Part shown: positions 21,885 through 32,838 of the stretch, piece after piece | How the letters are laid out: each line of letters starts with the position of its first letter | How positions within the stretch are numbered: position 1 is the stretch's first letter | Assembly: GCA_032191485.1 (NCBI GenBank) | Contig: JAVDOI010000008.1 | Location: 19,264,674-19,328,673, forward strand | DNA length: 64,000 nucleotides | From: Leptoclinus maculatus | Lineage: Eukaryota; Chordata; Actinopteri; Perciformes; Stichaeidae | Direction of reading: 5' to 3' | Translations under genes and position numbers: made by a program | Notes under the pieces: generated by a model | Seen by the model: only the letters and a program-made list of their open reading frames with translations | Told to the model about the DNA's origin: nothing | Database searches by the model: none

Positions 21885-21970
21885 AGAAAATTGCTTACCG
21901 ACCGTTTGTAGGCACTCTGAGATTTTTTTAAATGAAAAGTGCGTTACAAATAAAATGCATTATTATTATT
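21885..21970 (+). mobile_element. Probable LINE/SINE 3' tail
   Basis: The sequence 'aaaagtgcgttacaaataaaatgcattattattatta' type end, with a terminal ATT microsatellite, is the form of L2-like LINE and partner SINE 3' tails in fish. It abuts the left edge of the palindrome array at 21971. Confidence 0.4.
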
Positions 21971-24126
21971 AGCCTAGCACCGATCGATCCGAGCTCCATT
22001 GACAAAACAAGTTACAAAACAAAACTACTCACCGACCTTAAGACTTAACAAAACTACTCACCGACCCTAACCCTTAACAAAACTAACCGACCTTAAGACT
22101 TAACAAAACTACTCACCGACCTTAAGACTTAACAAAACTACTCACCGACCTTAAGACTTAACAAAACTACTCGACCTTAAGACTTAACAAAACTACTCAC
22201 CGACCTTAAGACTTAACAAAACTTGTTTTCTCATCGGAGCTTGGATCGATCGGTGCTAGGCTATGCTAACATTGTAGCAGCTCCATCAACACTCAACATA
22301 ACGTCATCTCGGTGTAAATACGTCAGCATCTATTCATTGTTTGTACCATATGGTTTACACACATTTATACACAGTTTGGCCCGGTCTCCACTAATATGAG
22401 GTATCGTAGAGCCCCGGTGAACACGGACGTCTACAGTATTCATTTCCTGATTCAACAACGGCAGGACGGCAGTGATGACAGGAGAAACATCTCAACGCTG
22501 ATAGGCTATCGCGCCGCATAACACGCAATTTTTTCGCCGACGTTGAAAATTTTCAACTCGCGCGTTTGGGCAGTTTTGCCGATTGACGCAAATCCGCGTC
22601 AATCGTGCCATGTGAAACGCACTATGCCAAACGCGACGCGCCATGCCAAACACGCCGGTGGCGTCAATGATTGATTGACGCCACCGGCGCGTTTGGGGCG
22701 ATTGGCGCTACGGAGCGATAGCCTATCAGCGTTGAGATGCTCCCCCGTCATCACTGACTTCCTGCCATTGTTGAATCAGGAAATAAACACTGTATCCGCC
22801 TACGTTCACCAGAACTCTACGATACCTCATGTCAACAGAGACCAGTCCAAACTACGTGTACAAATGTGTGCGTAAACCATATGGTACAAACAATGAAAAA
22901 GACGCTGCCGTATTTACACCAAGATGACGTTAATGTTGAGTGTTGGTGGAGCTGCTACAATGTTAGCATAGCCTAGCACCGATCGATCCGAGCTCCAATG
23001 ACAAAACAAAACTACTCACCGACCGTAAGACTTAACAAAACTACTCACCGACCGTAAGACTTAACAAAACTACTCACCTACCTTAAGACTTAACAAAACT
23101 ACTCACCGACCATAAGACTTAACAAAACTTGTTTTCTCATCGGAGCTTGGATCGATCGGTGCTAGGCTATGCTAACATTGTAGCAGCTCCATCAACACTC
23201 AACATAACGTCATCTCGGTGTAAATACGTCAGCGTCTATTCATTGTTTGTACCATATGGTTTACACACATTTATACACAGTTTGGCCCGGTCTCCACTAA
23301 TATGAGGTATCGTAGAGCCCCGGTGAACACGGACGTCTACAGTATTCATTTCCTGATTCAACAACGGCAGGACGGCAGTGATGACAGGAGAAACATCTCA
23401 ACGCTGATAGGCTATCGCGCCGCATAACACGCCATTTTTTCGCCGACGTTGAAAATGTTCAACCTGCGCGTTTGGGGCGTTTTGCCGATTGACGCAAATC
23501 CGCATCAATCGCGCCATGCCAAACGTTCGCAGACGTTGAAAATTTTCAACTAACGCGTTTGGGGCGTTTGGCCGATTGACGCAAATCCGCGTCAATCGTG
23601 CCATGTGAAACGCACCATGCCAAACGCGCCATGCCAAACACGCCGGTGGCGTCAATGATTGATTGACGACACCGGCGCGTTTGGGGCGATTGGCGCTACG
23701 GAGCGATAGCCTATCAGCGTTGAGATGCTCCCCCGTCATCACTGACTTCCTGCCGTTGTTGAATCAGGAAATAAACACTGTATCCGCCTACGTTCACCAG
23801 AACTCTACGATACCTCATATCAACAGAGACCAGTCCAAACTACGTGTACAAATGTGTGCGTAAACCATATGGTACAAACAATGAAAAAGACGCTGCCGTA
23901 TTTACACCAAGATGACGTTAATGTTGAGTGTTGGTGGAGCTGCTACAATGTTAGCATAGCCTAGCACCGATCGATCCGAGCTCCAATGACAAAACAAAAC
24001 TACTCACCGACCGTAAGACCTAACAAAACTAACCGACCTTAAGACTTATCAAAACTACTCACGGACCTTAAGACTTAACAAAACTACTCACCAACCGTAA
24101 GTCTTAACAAAACTTGTTTTCTCATC

Positions 24127-27100
24127 GGAGCTTGGATCGATCGGTGCTAGGCTATGCTAACATTGTAGCAGCTCCATCAACACTCAACATAACGTCATCT
24201 CGGTGTAAATACGTCAGCGTCTATTCATTGTTTGTACCATATGGTTTACACACATTTATACACAGTTTGGCCCGGTCTCCACTAATATGAGGTATCGTAG
24301 AGCCCCGGTGAACACGGACGTCTACAGTATTCATTTCCTGATTCAACAACGGCAGGACGGCAGTGATGACAGGAGAAACATCTCAACGCTGATAGGCTAT
24401 CGCGCCGCATAACACGGCATTTTTTCGCCGACGTTGAAAATGTTCAACCTGCGCGTTTGGGGCGTTTTGCCGATTGACGCAAATCCGCATCAATCGCAAC
24501 ATGCCAAACGTTCGCAGACGTTGAAAATGTTCAACTCACGCGTTTGGGGCGTTTGGCCGATTGACGCAAATCCGCGTCAATCGTGCCATGTGAAACGCAC
24601 CATGCCAAACACGCCATGCCAAACACGCCGGTGGCGTCAATGATTGATTGACGCCACCGGCGCGTTTGGGGCGATTGGCGCTACGGAGCGATAGCCTATC
24701 AGCGTTGAGATGCTCCCCCGTCATCACTGACTTCCTGCCGTTGTTGAATCAGGAAATAAACACTGTATCCGCCTACGTTCACCAGAACTCTACGATACCT
24801 CATGTCAACAGAGACCAGTCCAAACTACGTGTACAAATGTGTGCGTAAACCATATGGTACAAACAATGAAAAAGACGCTGCCGTATTTACACCAAGATGA
24901 CGTTAATGTTGAGTGTTGGTGGAGCTGCTACAATGTTAGCATAGCCTAGCACCGATCGATCCGAGCTCCAATGACAAAACAAAACTACTCACCGACCGTA
25001 AGACTTAACAAAACTACTCACCGACCGTAAGACCTAACAAAACTAACCGGCCTTAAGACTTAACAAAACTACTCACCAACCGTAAGACTTAACAAAACTG
25101 CTTACAGGCTTCAAGACAAAGAAATAAACACACTGCTTACGGACCGTTAGACTTAACAAAACTACTCACCTACCGTAAGACCTAACAAAACTAACCGACC
25201 GTAAGACTTAACAAAACTTGTTTTCTCATCGGAGCTTGGATCGATCGGTGCTAGGCTATGCTAACATTGTAGCAGCTCCATCAACACTCAACATAACGTC
25301 ATCTCGGTGTAAATACGTCAGCGTCTATTCATTGTTTGTACCATATGGTTTACACACATTTATACACAGTTTGGCCCGGTCTCCACTAATATGAGGTATC
25401 GTAGAGCCCCGGTGAACACGGACGTCTACAGTATTCATTTCCTGATTCAACAACGGCAGGACGGCAGTGATGACAGGAGAAACATCTCAACGCCGATAGG
25501 CTATCGCGCCGCATAACACGCCATTTTTTCGCCGACGTTGAAAATGTTCAACCTGCGCGTTTGGGGCGTTTTGCCGATTGACGCAAATCCGCATCAATCG
25601 CAACATGCCAAACGTTCGCAGACGTTGAAAATGTTCAACTCACGCGTTTGGGGCGTTTGGCCGATTGACGCAAATCCGCGTCAATCGTGCCATGTGAAAC
25701 GCACCATGCCAAACGCGCCATGCCAAACACGCCGGTTGCGTCAATGATTGATTGACGCCACCGGCGCGTTTGGGGCGATTGGCGCTACGGAGCAATAGCC
25801 TATCAGCGTTGAGATGCTCCCCCGTCATCACTGACTTCCTGCCGTTGTTGAATCAGGAAATAAACACTGTATCCGCCTACGTTCACCAGAACTCTACGAT
25901 ACCTCATGTCAACAGAGACCAGTCCAAACTACGTGTACAAATGTGTGCGTAAACCATATGGTACAAACAATGAAAAAGACGCTGCCGTATTTACACCAAG
26001 ATGACGTTAATGTTGAGTGTTGGTGGAGCTGCTACAATGTTAGCATAGCCTAGCACCGATCGATCCGAGCTCCAATGACAAAACAAAACTACTCACCGAC
26101 CGTAAGACCTAACAAAACTAACCGACCTTAAGACTTATCAAAACTACTCACGGACCTTAAGACTTAACAAAACTACTCACCAACCGTAAGACTTAACAAA
26201 ACTTGTTTTCTCATCGGAGCTTGGATCGATCGGTGCTAGGCTATGCTAACATTGTAGCAGCTCCATCAACACTCAACATAACGTCATCTCGGTGTAAATA
26301 CGTCAGCGTCTATTCATTGTTTGTACCATATGGTTTACACACATTTATACACAGTTTGGCCCGGTCTCCACTAATATGAGGTATCGTAGAGCCCCGGTGA
26401 ACACGGACGTCTACAGTATTCATTTCCTGATTCAACAACGGCAGGACGGCAGTGATGACAGGAGAAACATCTCAACGCTGATAGGCTATCGCGCCGCATA
26501 ACACGCCATTTTTTCGCCGACGTTGAAAATGTTCAACCTGCGCGTTTGGGGCGTTTTGCCGATTGACGCAAATCCGCATCAATCGCAACATGCCAAACGT
26601 TCGCAGACGTTGAAAATGTTCAACTCACGCGTTTGGGGCGTTTGGCCGATTGACGCAAATCCGCGTCAATCGTGCCATGTGAAACGCACCATGACAAACG
26701 CGCCATGCCAAACACGCCGGTGGCGTCAATGATTGATTGACGCCACCGGCGCGTTTGGGGCGATTGGCGCTACGGAGCGATAGCCTATCAGCGTTGAGAT
26801 GCTCCCCCGTCATCACTGACTTCCTGCCGTTGTTGAATCAGGAAATAAACACTGTATCCGCCTACGTTCACCAGAACTCTACGATACCTCATGTCAACAG
26901 AGACCAGTCCAAACTACGTGTACAAATGTGTGCGTAAACCATATGGTACAAACAATGAAAAAGACGCTGCCGTATTTACACCAAGATGACGTTAATCTTG
27001 AGTGTTGGTGGAGCTGCTACAATGTTAGCATAGCCTAGCACCGATCGATCCGAGCTCCAATGACAAAACAAAACTACTCACCGACCGTAAGACCTAACAA

Positions 27101-28307
27101 AACTAACCGACCTTAAGACTTAACAAAACTACTCACCGACCGTAAGCCTTAACAAAACTACTCACCAACCGTAAGCCTTAACAAAACTGCTTACAGGCTT
27201 CAAGACAAAGAAATAAACACACTGCTTACGGACCGTTAGACTTAACAAAACTACTCACCTACCGTAAGACCTAACAAAACTAACCGACCGTAAGACTTAA
27301 CAAAACTTGTTTTCTCATCGGAGCTTGGATCGATCGGTGCTAGGCTATGCTAACATTGTAGCAGCTCCATCAACACTCAACATAACGTCATCTCGGTGTA
27401 AATACGTCAGCGTCTATTCATTGTTTGTACCATATGGTTTACACACATTTATACACAGTTTGGCCCGGTCTCCACTAATATGAGGTATCGTAGAGCCCCG
27501 GTGAACACGGACGTCTACAGTATTCATTTCCTGATTCAACAACGGCAGGACGGCAGTGATGACAGGAGAAACATCTCAACGCTGATAGGCTATCGCGCCG
27601 CATAACACGCCATTTTTTCGCCGACGTTGAAAATGTTCAACCTGCGCGTTTGGGGCGTTTTGCCGATTGACGCAAATCCGCATCAATCGCAACATGCCAA
27701 ACGTTCGCAGACGTTGAAAATGTTCAACTCACGCGTTTGGGGCGTTTGGCCGATTGACGCAAATCCGCGTCAATCGTGCCATGTGAAACGCACCATGCCA
27801 AACGCGCCATGCCAAACACGCCGGTGGCGTCAATGATTGATTGACGCCACCGGCGCGTTTGGGGCGATTGGCGCTACGGAGCGATAGCCTATCAGCGTTG
27901 AGATGCTCCCCCGTCATCACTGACTTCCTGCCGTTGTTGAATCAGGAAATAAACACTGTATCCGCCTACGTTCACCAGAACTCTACGATACCTCATGTCA
28001 ACAGAGACCAGTCCAAACTACGTGTACAAATGTGTGCGTAAACCATATGGTACAAACAATGAAAAAGACGCTGCCGTATTTACACCAAGATGACGTTAAT
28101 GTTGAGTGTTGGTGGAGCTGCTACAATGTTAGCATAGCCTAGCACCGATCGATCCGAGCTCCAATGACAAAACAAAACTACTCACCTACCTTAAGACTTA
28201 ACAAAACTACTCACCGACCATAAGACTTATCAAAACTACTCACGGACCTTAAGACTTAACAAAACTACTCACCAACCGTAAGACTTAACAAAACTTGTTT
28301 TCTCATC
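24127..28307. repeat. Dimeric higher-order repeat of about 2089 bp within the array
   Basis: Palindrome starts are spaced 985, 1104, 985, 1104 and 988 bp from the second unit onward. The alternation comes from the minisatellite tract: short tracts of 142-145 bp alternate with 261-bp tracts that carry an extra 'ctgcttacaggcttcaagac' block (24970-25230, 27059-27319, and again after the last palindrome). The amplified unit is therefore the dimer, about 2089 bp. Confidence 0.9.
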
Positions 28308-29150
28308 GGAGCTTGGATCGATCGGTGCTAGGCTATGCTAACATTGTAGCAGCTCCATCAACACTCAACATAACGTCATCTCGGTGTAAATACGTCAGCG
28401 TCTATTCATTGTTTGTACCATATGGTTTACACACATTTATACACAGTTTGGCCCGGTCTCCACTAATATGAGGTATCGTAGAGCCCCGGTGAACACGGAC
28501 GTCTACAGTATTCATTTCCTGATTCAACAACGGCAGGACGGCAGTGATGACAGGAGAAACATCTCAACGCTGATAGGCTATCGCGCCGCATAACACGCCA
28601 TTTTTTCGCCGACGTTGAAAATGTTCAACCTGCGCGTTTGGGGCGTTTTGCCGATTGACGCAAATCCGCATCAATCGCAACATGCCAAACGTTCGCAGAC
28701 GTTGAAAATGTTCAACTCACGCGTTTGGGGCGTTTGGCCGATTGACGCAAATCCGCGTCAATCGTGCCATGTGAAACGCACCATGCCAAACGCGCCATGC
28801 CAAACACGCCGGTGGCGTCAATGATTGATTGACGCCACCGGCGCGTTTGGGGCGATTGGCGCTACGGAGCGATAGCCTATCAGCGTTGAGATGCTCCCCC
28901 GTCATCACTGACTTCCTGCCGTTGTTGAATCAGGAAATAAACACTGTATCCGCCTACGTTCACCAGAACTCTACGATACCTCATGTCAACAGAGACCAGT
29001 CCAAACTACGTGTACAAATGTGTGCGTAAACCATATGGTACAAACAATGAAAAAGACGCTGCCGTATTTACACCAAGATGACGTTAATGTTGAGTGTTGG
29101 TGGAGCTGCTACAATGTTAGCATAGCCTAGCACCGATCGATCCGAGCTCC

Positions 29151-29370
29151 AATGACAAAACAAAACTACTCACCGACCGTAAGCCTTAACAAAACTACTC
29201 ACCGACCTTAAGACTTAACAAAACTACACACCGACCGTAAGCCTTAACAAAACTACTCACCAACCGTAAGACTTAACAAAACTGCTTACAGGCTTCAAGA
29301 CAAAGAAATAAACACACTGCTTACGGACCGTTAGACTTAACAAAACTACTCACCTACCTTAAGACTTTCC
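29151..29370. repeat. Terminal minisatellite tract of the array (long variant)
   Basis: Continues the 27-28 bp unit and includes the 'gcttacaggcttcaagac' block of the long tracts. It then decays at 'cctaccttaagactttcc'; the right arm expected of an eighth palindrome is absent. Confidence 0.8.
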
Positions 29371-29489
29371 AAAGATATAAAAACACTACTTACTGAGTTT
29401 GAGAGTGGGTCCGGTTCGGTCCTCCTGCTTTGCAGTCCTGTGGTCTTGTGAGGTGTCCTAGCTCTTTGCACTGTTTTATAGGGTCGTTT

Positions 29490-29601
29490 AGAACGCTGGA
29501 GGGCTTTGATGTCGTTTAGAACGCTGCAGGGCTTTGATGACAGTCAGAACGCTGCAGGGCTTTGATGACGCTAAGAACGTTACAGAGCTTTGATGACGTC
29601 A
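29490..29601 (+). repeat. 28-bp minisatellite, four units
   Basis: Four consecutive 28-bp units built on GAACGCTGCAGGGCTTTGAT plus a variable 8-base tail (TGTCGTTT, GACAGTCA, GACGCTAA types). The last unit is the most diverged. It is unrelated in sequence to the neighbouring array minisatellite. Confidence 0.85.
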
Positions 29602-29756
29602 GGTACTTAGGCTCGTTGACATAAACCAGGCGCGCGCAGATTCGATCACCGGCGATCGGCGCACAATGCATGCCGGGTAGATTTGCGTCCGACTTGCTCT
29701 GGCGTCATGAAAACGTGGGCAACGATAACCTCACGAGAGCGAGGCGGCCGCAGATT
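29602..29756. other. GC-rich unassigned sequence between the minisatellite and the Tc1 remnant
   Basis: Contains several CGCG/GATCG motifs and 'acaatgcatgccggg'. It may be part of a dispersed element, but nothing diagnostic is visible. Confidence 0.3.
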
Positions 29757-30278
29757 TTAGAGCCAGGCGCTGCAGTTGCTCTCCACCGACTGCGTGATCC
29801 CAGGGCATGATGGGAAACTTCTGCCTGTCTTCGGATCAAAGAGCTGATTGGCTCTTAGATTGAGAACAAACAACACTTTATGGCATCCAAAGAGTTCAAT
29901 GTTGGTCTCATCTGACCAGACTATATTCTCCCAGTATTTCACAGGCTTGTCTAAATGTTGTGCAGCAAACTTTAAACGAGCTTCAACATGCTTTTTCTTC
30001 AGCAATGGAGTCTTGCGTAGTGAGCGTGCATACAGGCCACGGCGGTTGAGTGCATTACTTATTGTTTTCTTTGAAACAATTGTACCTGCTAATTCCAGGT
30101 CTTTCTGAAGCTCTCCACAAGTGGCCCTTGGCTCTTGGACAACTCTTCTGATAATTATTTTCACTCCTCTGTCAAAAATCTTGCGAGGAGCACCTGGTCG
30201 TGGCCGGTTTATGGTGAAATTATGTTCTTTCCACTTCCGGATTATGGCGCTTAACATGGCGCTTTTTATAATGGTCAA
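29757..30278 (-). pseudogene. Tc1/mariner transposase fragment
   Basis: The minus-strand frame reads a Tc1-type transposase: RPRPGAPRKIFDRG (GRPR-like linker), the HTH segment REPRATCGELQ-type, KKTISNALNRRGLYARS, LKKKHVEARLKFA and YWENIVWSDETNIELFG, which holds the first catalytic Asp of the DDE/D triad. After IELFGCH the similarity ends and unrelated residues run to the stop at 29757, so the second Asp and third acidic residue are missing. The N-terminal DNA-binding half is also cut short. It is about 170 codons against roughly 340 in intact Tc1 elements. No terminal inverted repeats were identified around it. It is a dead, doubly truncated copy. Confidence 0.85.
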
Positions 30279-30298
30279 ATAATATTAACCCTTTCGGG

Positions 30299-31290
30299 GG
30301 ACAAAAAACAAAACAACAATAACACACTACAGCAGACTCAGTGTATAAAACAAAGTACTTAACTTTAAACAAATGGGCCCACACACACACTCACTCACAT
30401 TAAAATAATAAACGTTGCAGGCCTGTAAACTCGGGGCGGTGCTTCCTCCCACGTCCTGATCCTCAGCTGAGCAAAAAACACCAAAAGTCTAAAACCTCAA
30501 CAGTTCATCTTCAGTCTTGGAGGGAAAACAAAAAAACAGTTTGTAGTCCAAAATATTGAAGAAACACGTTGACAAACGGAGGTGACGGCAACGGCGATGA
30601 AGTCCTCGTCCTGTCAGCACTGACGTCCTCTGATCCAGCAACTCAACCACAGAACAACTTTTCACAGAAACCCTCGGCAAAATCTACTGATATGAAACAA
30701 TCAATGTGCCGTGCTGTCCATAGTTAACCGTTTTGTTCTCTCAAACTAAACATTTAAAACAAACTATCTACCTTCGCAGTTCTCTGGCGTTCGTCATATA
30801 TATCCCTCTCTTCTCTCTCCTCCTTCCTTCGCGGTTCCCCTTTTTTTCCCGCTTCTCCTCTTAACCCCGCCCTCTCCTTCACCTACGACCAATTAACGTA
30901 GGTGGGGCTGAATGACACCCAGAGCAACCAATCACAACACATTGCTCAAACTGAAAACACTATCAGTGGGTTTTCCCTTCTTTTTTTTTACTCTGGTAAA
31001 ATTAATTACCGTTAATATTGTTTTAAGTTGTTTTCTTCAAAAACCTAACTTATTAACCCCAGGGCTACACATACATATATATACATTATATATACACATA
31101 TATACTCATTGTTTCCACCTTAAGTTGACAAGTAGTACATTCTTCACACAGGAGATTAATTGGAGGATTTCCAGAGTTTAGAATCTGAATCGGTTTCATC
31201 AAAACTACATTTAGTATATTTAGTGTGATGAAGGAAACTAACACGTTTGTTAGTTCTGATTGATTTAAAGTCTCTACTTTAAAAGTCTCT
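30299..31290. other. Intergenic sequence, no gene seen
   Basis: Contains a pyrimidine-rich stretch at 30790-30890 and AT-rich 'tatatacac' sequence at 31070-31115. No exon or recognisable element. Confidence 0.4.
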
Positions 31291-31333
31291 ACGCTGCATC
31301 AACGTAGTCTGAAGACTTCCTCCACCGCTGCCA
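31291..31333 (+). repeat. 43-bp direct repeat, right copy
   Basis: Identical to 18820-18862. It lies 444 bp upstream of the ERO1 first coding exon. Confidence 0.8.
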
Positions 31334-31777
31334 TGTAACTTTGGTTATCTGCACGCTTTACTATTTTATTATATATGAATAAATAGTTAATTGTTTAAAT
31401 AAAAAATATATTTATTAAATTAATAAATAGGTTTGTGGGTATTATTCAGATGTATGTATTATATATATATATATATATATAATAAATATAGAAATATTTG
31501 TAATAATACAATATTTAAAAACATTTTTTAAAGATATATATTTGATATTTTTAAAATATATATATTTGATATTTTTAATATTTTTAATATATATATTTGT
31601 CAGATTTAATCTGTCACGTCTCTCACGTAGCGGACTAGAAACCGGAAGTAGAAGGTGACGTGATGTCACCGCCTTTCAACGCCTCGAGCCCGGATCCTCC
31701 TGATAAACGCTGCTCTCACATTATATATTATTATATATTATTATATATATGTTATATATTATAAGACGGAGGTCGTG
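31334..31777 (+). promoter_or_regulatory. Region upstream of ERO1 exon 1 (putative promoter/5'UTR)
   Basis: Immediately 5' of the ATG at 31778. Strongly AT-rich with long TA microsatellites (31455-31600, 31720-31762) around an island that holds ACCGGAAGT (about 31640, an ETS-type core) and GTGACGTGATGTCA (about 31653, CRE/ATF-like half-sites). ATF-type elements would suit an ER-stress-responsive gene. This is motif reading only; no transcription start is visible. Confidence 0.3.
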
Positions 31778-31846
31778 ATGAAGCTGCTGCTCCTCCTCCT
31801 CTTCCTCCAGGTACCCGGATGTGCGGACAGCAGGTGCTTCTGTCAG
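31778..31846 (+). CDS. ERO1 first coding exon (signal peptide and RCFCQ)
   Basis: Twenty-three codons from ATG: MKLLLLLLFLQVPGCADSRC followed by FCQ, then the splice donor CAG|GTGAGC. The first 15 or so residues are a classic ER signal peptide. RCFCQ is the conserved mature start of ERO1 proteins and joins in phase 0 to [10 protein letters not shown], which begins the exon at 20295. That exon lies 11.5 kb upstream on the same strand, so the two cannot be spliced in this arrangement. No candidate exon 2 follows before the hAT transposase at 32.8 kb or before PRSS35. Either two partial copies are present or the segments are misordered. Confidence 0.8.
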
Positions 31847-32001
31847 GTGAGCGATTTTATTTAAAGTATCTCACCTGTTGCTGTAAGAGGAGCGCGTGCG
31901 TGCGTGCGTGCGTGTGTCGGTTGCGAGGCCGAAGCAAGAAAAGTTGCATTGTTCCAAAAACATATAAACACCCATGTGATAGAATATATACATGCTTTTA
32001 T

Positions 32002-32440
32002 AATAGTGGTGGGAAGTAACTAAGTACATTTACTCAAGTTCTGTACTCATTTTGAGGTACTTGTATTTTACTTGAGTATTTCTATGGTGTACCACTTTAT
32101 ACTTCGACTTCATTACATCTCTGAGGCCAATGTTGTACATTTTCTACTCCATTACTTATCTCACAGCTTGAGTCACTTTACAATTTATTTATTTTTTGTA
32201 CACAAAACATAAGATAAATTGTTTTTATTTGTTCCAAATGTGAAGATTTGCTGCTTTTCCATTTAGTTAATGTTTAACTCTTTAGGTTTGTAGCCTCCCA
32301 TTGGCTGGACACTACCAATAACATGATGTACAAGTACCACATCACAAGTAGAAGTCATTCATTTATAATCTGAAAGTACACAAGTAGTATAACCATAAAG
32401 TACTCAAAGCATCAAAAGTTAAAGTACTTGATCTGTGAAT
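32002..32440 (+). mobile_element. Dispersed teleost repeat ('GTGGTGGGAAGTAACTAAGTAC' family)
   Basis: Starts TAGTGGTGGGAAGTAACTAA, continues 'catttactcaag', 'gaggtacttg', 'ttttctactcc', and ends around 'aagtacttgatctg'. I know this as a very abundant non-autonomous DNA element in fish. No coding capacity. Confidence 0.6.
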
Positions 32441-32514
32441 TATGAATTAATATATACTTTAGATGATGATATTATTAATCCTGATGTTTTGTCTACATGA
32501 CTCCAGTGAAGTTT

Positions 32515-32600
32515 AGTCCAGTGGTTTCCAACCTAGGGGTCGGGGCCCTCCAAAGGGTCACCTCGTAAATCTGACGGGTTGTGAGATGATTAATGGGAGA
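32515..32600 (+). mobile_element. Short DNA-transposon relic ('CCAGTGGTTTCCAACCTAGG')
   Basis: The CAGTGGTT...CAACC start, then 'ggtcggggccctccaaa' and 'gagatgattaatggg', mark the known fish hAT-like repeat whose end is CAGTGGTTCTCAACC. Only one end is seen. Confidence 0.5.
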
Positions 32601-32643
32601 GAAGAAGAAACTAACTTGTGATACACATATACAGTATATATAC

Positions 32644-32687
<44 letters not shown>

Positions 32688-32700
32688 TATTATTATATAT

Positions 32701-32838
32701 TAGTGCTGGGCAACGATTACAATTTTGAATTGCGATTAATCGCATTGTTATGGCAAAGTTCAATAATGAATTAAAAAGTAGTGTATTGTGCACTTTTATT
32801 TTAAAAGTACTGCTATATGAACAAAAGGGCAATAACAT
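32701..32838 (+). mobile_element. hAT terminal fragment (TAGTGCTGGGCAA end)
   Basis: Starts TAGTGCTGGGCAACGATTAC with the palindromic GCGATTAATCGC motif at about 32731, the left end of a hAT family whose opposite end appears at 18988. It passes directly into the transposase remnant at 32839, which belongs to a different element. Confidence 0.5.

Larger units (their letters stand above)
21971..29370. repeat. Tandem array of seven long palindromes alternating with a 27-28 bp minisatellite
   Basis: Palindromes lie at 22236-22996, 23142-23984, 24127-24969, 25231-26073, 26216-27058, 27320-28162 and 28308-29150: one of 761 bp, six of exactly 843 bp. Each begins GGAGCTTGGATCGATCGG and ends CCGATCGATCCGAGCTCC. 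Each consists of a left arm of about 290-300 bp, a GC-rich core, and a right arm that is the reverse complement of the left with perhaps 10-15% mismatches by eye. The core has 'gcgtttggggcg' and 'cgcaaatccgc' motifs and a central 16-bp-arm palindrome around CCGGTGGCGTC. Between palindromes lie tracts of a 27-28 bp unit (TAAGACTTAACAAAACTACTC plus ACCGACC): 145, 142, 261, 142, 261 and 145 bp, with further tracts at both outer ends. No transposase is encoded; the small ORFs inside recur only because the DNA recurs. Confidence 0.95.

Noticed and set aside
22675..29029. Recurring 63-69 codon ORFs on both strands inside the array (for example starting MTPPARLGRL or MKMFNLRVWG).
   Set aside because: They recur only because the DNA repeats; complementary strands and the palindromic arms generate them, and no domain or initiation context supports coding.
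21990..29370. CRISPR-like appearance of the 27-28 bp repeats.
   Set aside because: Units are directly adjacent without unique spacers, no cas genes exist, and the genome is vertebrate. It is a minisatellite.
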